NCBI GenBank assembly: GCA_040954595.2
Contig: CM082578.2
Location: 13,516,001-13,580,000 of the forward strand
Reading direction: 5' to 3'
From: Balanoglossus misakiensis
Lineage: Eukaryota > Hemichordata
Length of the DNA stretch: 64,000 bases
The notes below the pieces were generated by a model. It had not been told where the DNA came from, ran no database searches, and was given only the letters and a program-made list of their open reading frames with translations. Made by a program: the position numbers and the translations under genes. The first letter of the stretch is position 1, and each line of letters opens with the position of its first letter. This document shows positions 1 to 14,700 of the stretch, piece after piece.

Positions 1-1161
1 TGCTTTCATTACTTCCCACTGTATTGCCTCTTTTAACTCTCTTTTAGATGTGTTCTCACAAAAGTTAATTTACCGTATTCAGCCTCCACGGGAATTTAAA
101 GACGAGGCATATGTTATGCACAGTTGACCCTTTGTTTATCAATTAACAGTTCCGTGCACAGACAAAAGATTTATTTCTATACAAAAGCACACGTCAACAT
201 ATATGGGCCTTATAAGTTGCTCTAAAGTCACTCTCCATCTAACCCTAGCTGGTCTTGCATCAGTTGCAATGGCACAACAATTTGCTATTAATCATTTGGG
301 AAACTTTTTTTACTGTTTTTCAAAATAAAGAATTAAAAAAATTACTACCTACATATCTGTCCTGTTTCTGAAGAGCATGAACAGTCAACACAAAGTCACT
401 TTTTAGTAGATCATAAATAATGATTTTGTGATGTTAGTTTTACTGCCTTACTCTTCTATAGTTATTCCTTCATCCATCCATCCATTGAGATATTTCTCTC
501 TCTCTCTCTCTTTCTCTCCCCCCCCTCCCTCTCCCTTTCAACTGTCAAGCTGCCTAGTGAATGTTATTTTTAGCAATTGGCCAAAACTAACAACTGGTTT
601 ATCTTTTAAGGTCAACGGATCTGGATTTATGATTTCACATCATGTCAAAGGAAGACGGATATGTGTGAAAGGACTTTGTGTACTCATGATTGTGACTTTG
701 AAAGGATCTTCTGGTAGCTAGTGGATCATACTTCTTTCACCTGAAATGAAATCTCTTCACGGATTCCCGCCATTGGAACTACAACAGTCGGCAGGCAAAT
801 AATGCTGCTCCTGGACAACTTTCGAAACAAACCGGACAATGGATAGCATTGAACAACCTCAAATCAACGAGGAACCCCCTTCTTGAAGATTAATGAATAG
901 TATACACACAAATAGGCCCATAGCCCATCCATAGACTGCAGTTGGTTCATCTAGAACAGAACTTGAACATACAATTACAATTTTAAGTGAGTGTGCGTCT
1001 ACTCATTTTGACAGTCGCGTTATCAATAATTCATCATCAGTATCATTACTACTGTAACATTTATATGTGTCGCTGAGAATCAGGGCATCAAAATCTGTTT
1101 GTGGAGTTTAACAACTGACTGACTCAGTTTGATTGGGATTCTGACGTCTGTTTCTGTGGAC
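1..1161. other. Upstream region of the Shisa-like gene, no gene recognised
   Basis: No recognisable coding sequence. A short pyrimidine-rich tract (CT repeats followed by C runs) lies at about 501-540. The last few hundred bases before 1162 may include the promoter and 5' UTR of the downstream gene, but I see no TATA box or other decisive signal. Confidence 0.5.
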
Positions 1162-4100
1162 ATGGCGAGTGAATATTCTTCATCTAAGGGTCGTCAACTT
1201 TGTAAAGGAAATAAAGCATTTCGACCTGACTCTGCAATTGTGAAATTAGCAATAGCCGCTGGTGCTGGTTGTTTGTGGTCAGCTTTCTACACAGGTAAGG
1301 AAATGTGGATGTGTGTTTGTCAGCTGTCTCTGCAGTGTTTGGATCTAAATTTATCAATATGTTTATCTTTGGTTAATTTATCAATATTTTAATTTAAAGT
1401 GCAAAATTTAGATGTAAGTCAAGATGTACTTCAGTAGAGGGTGGCTGTTGCGTATGCAAGTTCCTAACTGCACAATGAGTACCTCGTATACGCAACAGTG
1501 CAATAAATTCTGTCTATCCCTCACTGGCATTACCGTTTATTTATCGGCACAAGTAGGATAAGAAGTAAATTGATGGTCTCAGTGGCGGCTAGACCACTAA
1601 TCTCGGTTTTCTGTTGCCCATGTCCATAACAGTTAATGGGCAAATTTTATGACACCACAGGTCTCAAACAAAAGAAGTATTAACCTTAGGGCCTACATGC
1701 TTTGCAAAACAAAAAAGCTGGTGACTAGCTCTATCCATACATTTGAGTTTTCAATGCGCTGTACACAACCACCCCACAAAACAAATTGAAAGGTAGATTC
1801 ACCCATCGATATATTCAATCTCATAAGTTTGACCAATCCTAGTACATCTAATTATCACCACCAGATCCATCCAGATGACTGCAAAATTAATGAAACAACA
1901 AATAGCATGGGCGCAGCATCATACCGTAAACGATACTGGATAGATTGTATGACAAATTGAATGATTTCAACTTTCAAATCATACTTTCCCTATTGTCAAG
2001 TAATATTCCACCAAACGCTGAGATCTTGTAGAGTTTCTATTCATATGAAGATGTCTGAGTGAGACACAACTTATTAGCATTAAAGCCAGTGAGACAGGGA
2101 ATCCCTATACTCTAAAAGTGAATTTATGCTCCAAAGCCGCACAGCACGCTAAGATGGTTTTCTACATTTACGCCAGTCGCATGCACAATTATGACGCGCT
2201 CCTTTGATTTTCATCCGTACATGGGTATTACAAGGGATGACATATTTGTTCAGGGAAGGACCGGCGCCTATTGGCCTTAATTTGGCGCGTCTCTCCTCTT
2301 TACCCATATAGTGAGGTCATCGACCTTTAAGTCTTCCGCTCACGTAAATGCACCCATTAAGAAAGATAATATCTTCATTCTCGTTGCATTTTCATTTATT
2401 ATCTGTGACCTCTTACTGTTTTTGAATTGAAACAGTACGCATTATTTACCAATTTGTTTGTTTCCTGGGCTGTGAGCATAGTTCTCAGTCTACTTTCAGG
2501 TGTAAGATAATAATTCGACAGCACTAGAAGGTTATCACGTAGACATAATGACGTCATCACTGCTTACCAATATGTCATGTCTACGTGTAGAATGATATAA
2601 ACTCAGAAACAGCAGATTTTAATGGCATCATGTCTAATGACGACAAAACCAAATTATTGAAGAATCATATAACCTTCGGGGATGTACGGTATAATAATGT
2701 TTGTTGTGAGTGGCAAAAAGGAAGTGGTTATAAGATACATGTGAAGCAACTGATTCGTTGTCCCTGATTTCCCATTGAACTAATTATATTTTCAAAGCAG
2801 GTATTCTTTGCTCACGGGTGACTGTTGTGTTGTTCGTAGGCCATTCTCCATATCAGCGCTCCTACTGTACACTGTCATATATTGTCTGTCAACAAATTCG
2901 ACAAACATGCAAAATGACCAAGAAAACAATAACACAAAGTAACGTAGTAAGGTTTTTTATAAGATGCAACGAGATTGTTGTGTATTGTGTTTAAGCCTAA
3001 TGATCATGTTTGTTTTAGGCCATGAAGTACATTGAACATTCCCCTATAATCCTTGCTCCAGGCTGATACAGACAAGATCAAGACTGGGTAAAATACGCAG
3101 CAGGAACATGACATTATAGTACCGGTAGAGGCTAGAGTATTAAATGGCGTAGTGAAGCAGACAATAAAAAAATGTTAAGACACAGTGCAAAATTTCCTGC
3201 GTGTGCTAATTCAGGAAGGATTCTTTGATAATGTTCATTAAAAGTACTCTTTTTTCAATCAATGAGTTGCACTTTGGTCCAATAAGAACGACGGTTTTAT
3301 ATAGCGACATAATATTCGCCTAGCTCTTTCACTCACATGCTTTAGCAAATGATGTAGGATGCAAGCCACTGGCAGCTGCTTTTTCTGCACCAGGTGCAGT
3401 CATGTCTCTGAACACTGAAATTCAATTCATTTCCCTTCCTGTTCCATATTAATTCAGTCATATTAAATATTGAAACTTTCATCTCGAAGTTGGAATGAAA
3501 CTTGTCGTCGAAAACTTGCCACTATAACAATTAACTCATGAATGCATGTATGTATGTATGTATGTTATTTATGTGTGTATGTATGCATGTACATGTATGA
3601 ATGGATGGATGGATACATTTTGCATGAGTTAATCCTTTTAAGTGCATTGCATCAATCAACGTCAGATCTTAATTGTTGACTAATAAACAGTTAATTATAA
3701 ATTAATAATTGTTCATAATGCTTAGAGGCATTTTGAATATATGGTAAGCCAACCTATCCACATTGACAATCATCTGCCGCCAGAAAAATGATAAAAATTG
3801 AGTGGATTACTGATTTGTGAAACACTATCAGCCGCTACGTACACTTTATTGAATGCAAATGTCCCCTGACTGGAAGATAGTTAACCCCGTGTTACTGTGT
3901 TCAAATCCCAGGTCGCTGGTTAAGACAAAGGTTTCATCTTAACACGTATGTGATCCGGGAAAAAAACAACAACATTAGACAGTTGCATTAGCCAAGGAGA
4001 ATGAAGGTAGACATTATTAATGGAATGGCCCCGGGCCATCCACTGCAAGATTAGACTGAGAAGGATTGCAAAGTATACAAGGAAACTAGATTTTGAATAG

Positions 4101-7085
4101 AGTTAGGACGAAGTTGTTAGTTGTGTTTCGTATGCATTTACATACAGTTCAGCTTTATACTGGATCATTGTTATAACTGGAAACATATCATGGCTAACAT
4201 GCATATAGTAAGACATTTTCAAAAGACAAAAAGTAAAACACATTAATGAACATCTAACATAATCAAAACTAAATACAATGTAATGTAACCTCGGATATGC
4301 TTCAAAATCATGTAACATCCTCTGACATAATCAAAATTAATTCATGTAACCTCTGGCACGAAACAACCCATATACTCTGAAATTTATGCACAAGGCTGCG
4401 ATTGACGCTTATACTTTTTTTTACTTTATGGTCATCTAGGCGTTGGCGCTGAAGTGTGTCCACGATACAAAGACTTCCTTGGACGCAAACATGAGGAAGT
4501 GGATTGCTCGCTTGATGAGAGAGGACCTCATTGCTGTGGACTGCGAAGCTTCTTATACTGTTGCAAAGATTTCAATTATTCCATATCCAATGAGAAACAT
4601 GTGGCCAACATAGTTGATAGGTAAGGTGGTCCTGGTGACAAGATTTATCGGCAATTTCTCTGGTAGTTTATATTCTTGCATTTACTTCTATTAAATTTTT
4701 TTTCATCTTATACCGGTATAACAAACTAGCTAATACTATTGTAATAACATCTAACTTGTTCCTTCACACCGAAAGTTAAAAGTCGGCCTTTCTATACTGT
4801 GCCATGCAACCGTGATTTCTTCACACTCATCCATGGTGATTGTGATGTACGATCTATGCGTCAAATTATCGGAAACTGTGCGAATTAGTCGCCACCGATG
4901 AACTCTGTGTACATGACTGCGATCCAAACCTTAATTATATTTCATGCTATGATTGATCACAGTTCCCAGTTTTTCATACCTTCAGAGGATATATGCCGAC
5001 ATCTACTCATCAGGAAATGATCTCCTGTATAATTGCTTCCTTCGAAAATTCTATACCACTGATTAACTGACTCTGGCAGGCCTAGATGCATGCATGGCTG
5101 CGGGCACCCGTGAAATCCATCATTGCCCTTTCTGTGTCCCGGCAAGCTATGAGCCACAGTGTTGTTGCATTTGACCTTGGCAAAATTCTCATCCTTACAA
5201 TAACATTCGGTAAAAAAGACATTTGATTTTCATAAATAACATTGTTTTGTCATCTAGATATCTAAATAAGTATATTAAACGTGCACGTTTGTGCATATTG
5301 CAGATCTTGAAAATTTAAGATGCCGACCCAAGATTATACATGTATTAACATAATTTGATCACGTCGGGCACACGGGCACATTAGATCCTTTTGAATTAGT
5401 TACCATTGCTGTAATGTTAATATTACAACATGAGCATTGGACACAAGAAATTTAGATTAAGAATAATGGCCCTTGGCAATTTCCAATGGGATTATTTTTT
5501 TTATAAAATGTGGATGCTAATATCAAATTTAGATCTGTAAATGTGCCAGGACTTGTAAGACACAACTGAATGTATCACTGATTCACTGGGATGGTAAATG
5601 AATTATATATAGCCAATAGGGATATTCACTTTTTGTAATGGCTATCAGCAATAAACGTTATGAAAAGCATGGTGGATATTGATTTTGGCACTATAGCACG
5701 CTAGATGTCCAGGTAATTTCTTGTCTGATGGATGTTGATTGAAATTGGGTCCCATGGCTTTCTGTGAAGTCGACACTTAGCTGAAACTCGCAGAATTTGA
5801 TTTATGTCAGTAAACACAAAGGGTCAAGTCGCTATAGTGAAAAAACATTATCTGATTTCACAGAACAGAATTCTACGCAGATACAAGAAATATTGAGGGG
5901 GCAACAAAGAAATTATGCACACACACACACACATACGGTACATGCATGCATTGATTTCATGACTTAAATTCTATGGGACATTACAGAAGAATGACACATT
6001 CATGAAAGTACTTACTAGAGTGGTTTTATGGTGAATTTTATAACTGTCAGTGTGTCAGAACTAATCTCGATATGTGTCAAACTCACAATAAATTGTTATT
6101 GACATACTGCCGTCGCGTGAAAAGAAACTTTTTATCTTCATTACTGTGTTTTGCATTAGGTGCAGATGTACAATAAAACAGGCCAGTTTTAAAAGCTGAG
6201 ATATTCTGTTTTGAAAGACACTCTCTATCTTGCCTATGCATGGACTTATCGCAGTTAGTTGAGGAATAGTGAACGCTGTCACGCCAGTCTTGAAAAGTTA
6301 AATAGAAGAAGGCTTGTCAAGAATAGCAGTTGTTTGAGAGAAAGTCCTTTCTGTACAGTTCCAAAAGTAAATATAACAGCTAAGGTCGTTCTCCGGTAAC
6401 ATCACATCGAATGATGGACATCATAATGATCATCATGCATGTTTGTGAGACGGTAAAATTGTTCCACTTTGGCGCCAGTGATTGGCGCTAGTATACTTAC
6501 AACACCAGTGTACCTTGCCATGGTGACTGCTGAAATTCCAGTTCATCTCTTTTGACGTCGTTTCCCAAGGCACGCAAGTGTACTATGAACCAAATGATGA
6601 ACAATTTGGTGCATGTCATTTCCAGATCTGTTTGATTTTGGATGAGATATGGGCTTATTCACGAATGAAGAGAATTTTTATGATTAGGCAACATATAGCA
6701 TACAAATTAGTCATTTACGTATCTTATGCATTTCTGCAATTACAGACCGTACCTCAAGAGTTGTTCACCTAATTATTTGGGTCTTTGCATGTATGTAGAT
6801 CAGATTTATTTATAAATTTATAACATTTAGTGATCTTCAACCATCTATGATTTTAACATAGTGTTATATCAGAACACATTTATACATTCAAAATGTGATC
6901 CTCTTTCGTCAAAACTTAATAGTGTGATCTTTTGTAATCTTCTTTTTTCACTTCTATGTTGTAGGTCATTCAATAAGGATGACGTCATGATGATATTGCT
7001 ATATATGGGAGTAGGAGTTGTGTTTGCAATGACTGTCTTTTTCTACAACCACTGGTGCGGCAATAGATCGACTACCAGACCATAG
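1162..7085 (+). CDS. Shisa-like single-pass membrane protein, 3 exons
   Basis: Coding exons 1162-1294, 4440-4620 and 6965-7085 with GT/AG introns join in frame to 144 residues. Residues about 25-46 are hydrophobic after a long polar N-terminus and may act as a late signal peptide or signal anchor. Next comes a cysteine-rich ectodomain: C51, a PRYKDFLG stretch, C67, C76-C77-G and Y84-C85-C86. This CxxYxD...C...CCG...YCC spacing is the signature of the Shisa/Shisa-like superfamily. A second membrane segment spans about 112-132, followed by a tail of only about 12 residues with no PPxY motif. Known Shisa proteins act in the ER or at synapses on receptor maturation; which role applies here cannot be read. 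The first in-frame ATG is 1162; upstream codons of that frame begin with a non-ATG. Introns of 3.1 and 2.3 kb hold only simple repeats and hairpins. Confidence 0.8.
1445..1498. repeat. Inverted repeat (11-bp arms) in Shisa-like intron 1
   Basis: CTGTTGCGTAT at 1445-1455 is exactly complementary to ATACGCAACAG at 1488-1498, with a 32-base spacer. It lies about 150 bases downstream of the exon 1 donor. It may be a short hairpin or the core of a degenerate miniature element. Confidence 0.6.
2536..2587. repeat. Inverted repeat (11-bp arms) in Shisa-like intron 1
   Basis: CACGTAGACAT at 2536-2546 pairs exactly with ATGTCTACGTG at 2577-2587, spacer 30 bases. The similarity continues weakly inward with small gaps, as in a decayed foldback element. 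Confidence 0.55.
3545..3615. repeat. Tetranucleotide microsatellites (TGTA)n and (GGAT)n
   Basis: A run of TGTA units from about 3547 passes into TGTG/TATG-rich sequence and then a short GGAT array ending near 3615. It lies in intron 1 of the Shisa-like gene. Confidence 0.8.
5918..5933. repeat. (CA)n dinucleotide repeat
   Basis: A short ACACAC tract in intron 2 of the Shisa-like gene; no other meaning seen. Confidence 0.7.
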
Positions 7086-10000
7086 TCAATATGCCTGCAG
7101 AGACCATATGGTTCTTATCTGATGTCATTTAAGCCATCTACAAAAAAGCCATAATGGAAGAACAGTTCCCAGGTCATATGAGAAGATGTTGACCTATACA
7201 TAAGCCTTGAGAAGTAATGTCCAGATCAATCGAAAAATAACATGGATAGATGAAAGGTCTTTAATCCCAATTCTTGCTTCTACTAATTATACATCACTCC
7301 GATAGGATCCTATACCTTGGCATTGAAGAACATCAATGTTTCAAATAATGTGACCTCATCGATTGTGTGACCAAAGCACATAGATCATCTCTTTAAACGT
7401 CGCTGACTGCACTTGGTGATTTATAGCGGTGCGGTATCCAGACTACATCTCTTATCAACCAAGCACCTATACGGTTCTTCATTCCAGCGATTTAATTCCT
7501 ACGGTCCCCAGGGCAACGTTTGCAGCCTTACTCAAGACGACAGTGACGTCATTGGCACACCCTAGGTGTGACCCGATTGTCATGGGAATACTTTTGTCAT
7601 CAAGAAATGTGGCCTTCCGAATTCGGGTTCTTTTCACCTTACCACTGCTCAGCACACAGTTGACTTATTCCCCCCCCCCCTGAAGGTGGGATTCATCAGG
7701 TTCGAGAGACCATGTGACCAACTAGGTGATACCCATAGAATCCTACATAGCTCTACAAGTCTTACAGTTATTCCTTTTTGACACCCTGTCCTCGCTGGAA
7801 CACTTGAAGCGATTTTATTCAGAAACATAGAAGCATAAGCGTAGGAATATTATTCCGTAAATATGCGGACTACTTGCTCTGACAACAAATTCAGTATTAG
7901 ATCCAATACTGGGATCATGCGTGGACCCATAATGCAGGTGTGGAAATTTGTCCCAAGGTAGCAGTCGAGTCATTTGCACATAGATTTGAAACAACGGCAG
8001 TCGGGCTATAAACCATTCATGGAGGTGACTGCCATCTTATTAAAAGAGATTATCGGAATAGATCATAGGCTACACCTTTTTGTAAATCAGAACTTGACGT
8101 CGCGATAACCAGACTGCAAAGAGCTCCTACTCAGTCGATCTCATTATGCTTGTTCACTGATGCAGACCAAATTGATGTACTCCTTACATTCGTGTAAGAG
8201 CTATTTTGGGCTGAAGAGACGGCTTTAATGACTTTAAACTTATATAAGTGGAGGAACAGTCAGCGATACAATTCTCTTTAAAGTGAAAGACAGTCGAACA
8301 CCCTGGAAACTAAAAGTGTTCAGCGCCATGACAGCAGCTTTATGATGCAGCATCACCTAGAAATCTAATATGTGCTTGCTTGGAATTGCAAAAGTATATT
8401 CATGCCAAATTGGGACACATGCACAATTGTCATTGTACTCGAGATCATCCTGGATGGGGATGCAGCTACATATTTTCTCTCGACAACCATGTGCTTGTAC
8501 CGGGTACATGCACAATCTGTAAATGTCAGAATTTGTAACGGATACAGCTAGAAGTACATGTAATGACATGTGAACGGTATCATATTTTGAACATATCCCA
8601 CTTTCCAGTACAAGGACACGAGAATGGACATGTTACATACATTTTTGCGATGTGGAAAAGCGTTACTATGGAAGTGATTTCAAAGGTACAACCTGATCAG
8701 CATTTTTGTAAAGTAGATATTTCACTGTGGTGCTTTCCTATATGATGTCAATCAATTTTCTACAGTTAAGTACTTTCCAATCATCAATAACCATTATTTT
8801 CTTTGGTTAACACTTCTCCACCATGAACTACAATGTATGATAGTCACAAATTTGATGCGAAAATGATATGCGGATGGGGATACTGCCTCTACTTTTTGTA
8901 TAGAAATACCTTTTCACTTCAAAGCCGTTTTTTGCACATGCCCAGATAAAAGAAATGGTTAGCTTTCAATATACATTGTCAGATTTGATTGAAATTTGGT
9001 CAAACTTTGGAATTTTACAGTAACCTATCACGATTATATAATGGAGTTCAGTGCTTGTGACAATTACTGATAGTTAGTGTTCTATATGGCAGCCTTTTCC
9101 GTGGCCAGTGTTGCTTTCCACATAATCAGGCAATGAAATTGTCTTGTACATTTTTCTGCACAGTAAATTGAATATTCAATAAAACATACAAGTTTCTTCT
9201 TTTTCATTACTTTGTAGTCTTTGTTCAGTGAGGATTGTCTGATAGACATGGGATGAGATTAAAACCTAGCATTGACTAAAGTTAACACGCATTTGGAGTT
9301 TGATTGAATAGTGCTGTTTATAGTGATAATGAAGGTCAGTGATTTTTTTTAAATTAAAATAGTAGACAGAGGAATGTCCATACATATAATGTAAAACTCC
9401 CACAAATGTACATGTAATTATCAAAACAAAGGGTAGTGCATAATCTCTTATGAGGGCGCAATACTTAAATGTGTAAACAGAAACATGGAGCTTGCTAGGG
9501 AGTTCTTAATATGTAATATATTTGCTAGCTTTCTATTGCCGAATTGTCAAGAATATGAACATCTATCCTTGGACATTGAGTGACTTAGTAATGCTGTCTC
9601 ACCAATAACATGCAGTATCTCCTATCTCGAACCACATGTAATAACTTCCATGTTAATAATCATATCTAAGAAAATGGCACTCTATACTTGGATATAAAAA
9701 TGATGACATCATTATAATTTAGTCATAGTTGTATGTATATCCTTTTTAGAATAATACATTTTGCAATACATGGGTTTTCATGTCGGGTCTACAGGTATGA
9801 GCCTTTCATTTGTAAATCCATGTTTTGTCTTTTTCATCTACAGAATAAAAATAAAGACAGTACTGTATATAGTTTAAATCATTTAATTTTTTTAATTGTC
9901 ATTTTAAATGTGAAAAAATCACCATATATTTACTAAAAATCATTTTAAAAGCACAATACACAACTGTTACATTTTTGTGACAAAAAGTAGCATAATTCTA

Positions 10001-11775
10001 CTTGCCATTTTTCATATTTTACAATTTTTTTCCATGTTTCTGAAGATAAACAAAATAAACCCATAAACTACTGCTAAATTTGGCAACCATTGCGTCATGG
10101 TTACAGGTCAAGCTATTTACAGCAAAAGATAGGCAGCAGGCCACACTTATATCCTTTTCATCGCTAAAAGTATTTTCACATGTTTTTCCATGAGACAAAA
10201 AACTCATTCTATTCATGCTCTATTGTGTCTTATGAGAAATTCATCGCAAACCTTTAACTTTGACATTTTTCATTGTTTTCTTATTAAACACATATAAAAT
10301 GCTGTCTATTTCACTTCTCTTCTAAATTGTGATGATAGTTTACCAGTGGAAAGGTTGGCATTGGGTTCTATTGAACCTCTGAGTCTCTAGAATTTGTTTC
10401 GGAACAATAGCTACTGTGTGTATACTAATGATTTTAAATATTTACAATAAATTTGTGTATTCCAGTACAAGTTAACAATGTAAAATAGTTTCAAAGGTCA
10501 ACTACCAAAGTTAGATGACCTGCCAAACCCAGTTAAAAGTCTACTGGTCGAAATTCTCTAATCATTTATGTATTTATTATGAAGCATGGTGTTCTTGCTT
10601 TCTCTCTGCCCTGATATGAAGGCATTTAAATGTTCTTTGCTGCTAGATGTTTTGTTTTCAAAATCCATGGTTCGTCGACTATGTAGTGTTCAGAACAATG
10701 AAGTCCTGAGTCTTGTCCTGTTATATTGTCAACATTCGCAAGTTCATGGTTATATCTAAAACATTTACACATTTTCTTACAAAGTTCACCAAAATATTTA
10801 AAATAAAGTGACATGGATGAAATTTTGCCAAACGTTTTCCATATTAGTTTTTGCATGTAAATACTCATTGAAATTAGCAAACACAAGTTGCTGGACAGTT
10901 GGAATGATGGTTTAGTGAAGGTTTAAAAAATGTGACATTGGTATACTGTCACCAATCCGAAGGGCGCCCTCCACACAAAACTGACACAAAGGTCAATATA
11001 GATACCGCCCTCTTTGGACGAGATAAAGTAAAGACTCAGATCTGTAGGAATGTGTGAAATGTACCCTTCAGCAATAAAGGTGTAACGTGAAAATAAGTTT
11101 TAAGTTCAAGTGATCCGAAAAAGATGTCAACGTGTTCTAAATGGTTACATACACGTCACAATGAATACGCGTGAAAGGAAGACATTTGATAGGCTCTGGT
11201 CTGCCCTGGAAGTTTCAGCTCTCCAAATTTTCTCTATGCATATCACTAGTTTACCATATTATGATATTCTAGTAGGCAAAAAGGTAACATTTACCAAAAA
11301 TGCCTCAAGTACACCATTTTTATCCGCTTCTATTCTGCACAGTGCATAGCAAATGGAATAATTTAACCTCGCTGAAATATGGCGAGAGTGTCGGAGAGTA
11401 TAGTTAGAAGCCAGGCCGGAGATAGAAAAAGGAAAGGGCTTTCTCAGGCTGAAATGATGGTCTCTTAGAATTAAAGCCTTTGTCGTGAGAGCTGTTCAAG
11501 AAATCAGTAGAAGTTCACAATTGAATGCTATCTAGTATGTGAGGTGCGGTGCAAGTGCAATAGCGACAGAGCAAAAATTTATATGCTTGGTGTCTTGTCG
11601 TATTCTGTGCAATGTCCATAAAACAGTATTTCACTCAAGGTAGACCAGAAGAAAACCTGCGCCCTTGCTAAAGCTTACTCTTTTGTACTAAACTTAAAGA
11701 CTGCCCAATTTAAGCATGGGACTTGGAAATTTTAAATGCAAATATGAAGTTCGTAAGAAAACGAAGACCTCATCT
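7086..11775. other. Gene-poor interval between Shisa-like gene and bHLH gene
   Basis: Only short unconvincing open frames, without family motifs or paired splice sites. It should contain the 3' UTRs of the two flanking convergent genes. A C11 run is at 7670-7680. An AATAAA at 9178 (+) and a TTTATT (AATAAA on the minus strand) at 10573 are possible polyadenylation signals, each more than 1 kb from its stop codon. Sequence around 9840-10020 is very AT-rich. Confidence 0.5.
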
Positions 11776-14700
11776 TCAGTGGGATATTGGTCTGTTGCTT
11801 GGAGGTCCTTGCCAGGGTGCTTGGGCCGAGACACGGGAAGAGATGCTGGGATAGCTTGCCATACTTGACAAACTGGATAAACTGGAGATGCTGGAGTTTG
11901 ATCCGACAACGGATGAAGGTGCGGAAAGCGTGGCGCTCAGAAGCGGCGAGGGATAGTACTGGGTGCCGTAGAAAGGCATGTTTGGCAGGTGGGCTTCGAC
12001 TGTGCACGGCAACAGAGGCTGTTGGATCGTCATCCCGGTGGACAAGGGAAGTGGAATGTCGGGAATCTGCATGCCTTGCTGAATCAACGCCATGTCATTG
12101 ACGGGTGCGAACTCTGTGCTGTTGGCGATGGCTGAGGCCAGCTGCATCGGGTTGATTGTTAAAGGTACGAAGCCCGAACCGGAAGGATGGAGAGCAAATA
12201 CAGGTACACCAGCGGCCAGCGCTGGGTGTATAGAGGACACGTAAGCGTAACCCGCCGAGGCGCGACGACTCGCCATGTTCTTCTCTGTGTCAGCTTTACG
12301 TGTTTCACCGCTTGGTGATTTGACTTCAATTATGACTGCAGTGTTAAGATTATCTGCCCTCGGTACTGAAGATTTACCGTTAGAAGAAGCGTCACAGTTA
12401 GTCCTTCCTTTGTGTCCTGCTGAGTAACGGTGTCTGTTTTCGTGTCCTTTGCTATTTTCTTTACATTCACCGTTACCCGTCTGTTCATGGAATTCTTCTA
12501 CTTGAAATTTAACGGCATGAACGCAGTCACGTTTCTTGAGGGGTAATTTCCAACTGTTGTGAACTGACAAACCTTTGTCTGTGTTGAGGTTTTCTCGCGA
12601 TTTCGATAGTTGACATGTACTCTCGAGTCGTACGGGTGGCATCTTGTCGGCGGAAACCGCGACGGCGTCTTCGGCCAATTTCGGTCTATCCACCACAGCC
12701 GCGGTAACTGGGTCTACTTTAGGACTGTCTTGTGGATACGATGGCTTAACACCTAGCATTGAGTGGTGGGCGTTGTCACAGAAGTCCGGGCGAGATGATT
12801 TCATTTCGTCCTTCTCAAATTCACGGTCTGAAAGAATGGTGGAAATTGCATTTGTAATTGATCATCCGAGTTGCTGTAGAGTTCTAGTATACAAACGGGG
12901 CTTTTTCTAGTACCGACTTGTGTTATATATGTCCAAGATGACCGCAGCCTGAACCTTCAACTCAACTTACCTGTTCGCGTACAAACCCAATTAGGCAAAT
13001 GATTGACATTTCTGAGCCAGCTCGGACTACGTTCGTCGATGTTTTCTTTCTTCGTCTGGTAGTCAGAAACCCCACTGTTACATTCTACAGATGTATTCTG
13101 GCGTGCGTCAGCATTTTCCAAGTCATCGACTTTCTCTTGTTTAATTTCTATTTGGGACCCTAAAATGTACAGACGAAATAGAATTAAGGGAAATTTAATT
13201 ATGGTAAAATGATTTGCTATACAGTCAACTAGAATAAGGAGACGCAATACTTTTTCCCATTTCATTGCTTTCGTTTATTCGTGCATTTCGGATCAAACAC
13301 CGTTTGGACTTGGCGAGTCATTTTCAGTTGATAAAAATGACATGATTGATCACAGAGAGTCACTCTCACAAACTTGGACAATTGCCTCCTTCAACCCCCC
13401 CCCCTCCAGTTAATGAAGCCCCCCCCCCCAGCACGCGCCTTTACCAATTACTGACAAAGCCATCGCATAACTGTCAAGCGAACTAAGTTATGAACTTACG
13501 GCCGACGAACTCTGAACACTGTTAAGTGTGAACAGAGTTCAACATACAAACAAGTCGCCATCTCCCTATCCGACGTGTGAAGGCAACACGAAATAAACAC
13601 AAACACGGGTCAAAGTACCCATCGCGAATTGCCGTAACCAATGACAGAAAACCTCAGTAATACATGACGTCACCGCCCGTACTGGGTGCTACCACCCACC
13701 GAGAGTTAAAGTACTACTGCAACCTGTAGCAAACAATGACATGTCAAGTGATTCGCACGTGCAACAAGCCTTGTGCAGATAAGATCCCCTATGAAATACA
13801 CGACAAAGCAAATAGTCCAATCACTGACAAGTGGACACCTGTTCGACGGCGGGGGCGCCCGTCACCAAGGTTACTTCGCCAGAAAGATCAAGATCGATAG
13901 AGTACCCAAATCTTACAAAAGTGCACCGGTTGTGTTTGTGCTGTGGTCATACAGTACCTGAGTAACACCGATGACAGCTGAGAAATGTAACGCATACTTT
14001 AGGAGCTACTTATCGCCGATATCAACTTTGTGGTACAGTGCAAGCTAATCAGAACATATACTAACTGATACCGCTAATCGGCTTCCATTGAGAAGGTCTC
14101 GAGAATAGTAAACTTTAATCCCCGCTATATCTTGTAAAACGTGACCATTCCTCTGGCGCGGTTAGCGACACTGATACACCTAACTCTGACGTAGTGCATT
14201 TTGAATGCGGCGTTTTGTTCCAACTTTGGTTCATATTCTTGGGCCTATCGAAACAGATCATCTCTCTCTCTCTTTCTACATCTGTATGTCTGTGTGTATC
14301 TTTCTATGTATGTCTCTCTGTGTCTGTCTCTCCCCGTCTCTGTCCTCTCTCTTCGTTAATTTGCCTCATCCCACGTTGTAAGATAACTGAACTTTAAGTC
14401 TGTACTAAATACTGTCCTGGTCGGATCCGAACTGACTAAATATCTGAGCAGAGATACGTAGCGGTAAACATGTGAAAAATGTTATCATCATGTCCAACCA
14501 ACCACTCAGCCGGGTTATCTAACCACTTGACGGTTTTATTTACAGAACGTACCTCCAGTCCCGGCCCCCAAAATACTAAAAAAAAGTGTAAAAAGTAAGT
14601 GTTGAGTGTGACGGATGCAAAGATCCACGTGACAGCCTCCAAGTTCGGTTTCAAGGATTGAACTCGGGTCGGGAAGACAACATGGCAAGTCTTGGAGTGA

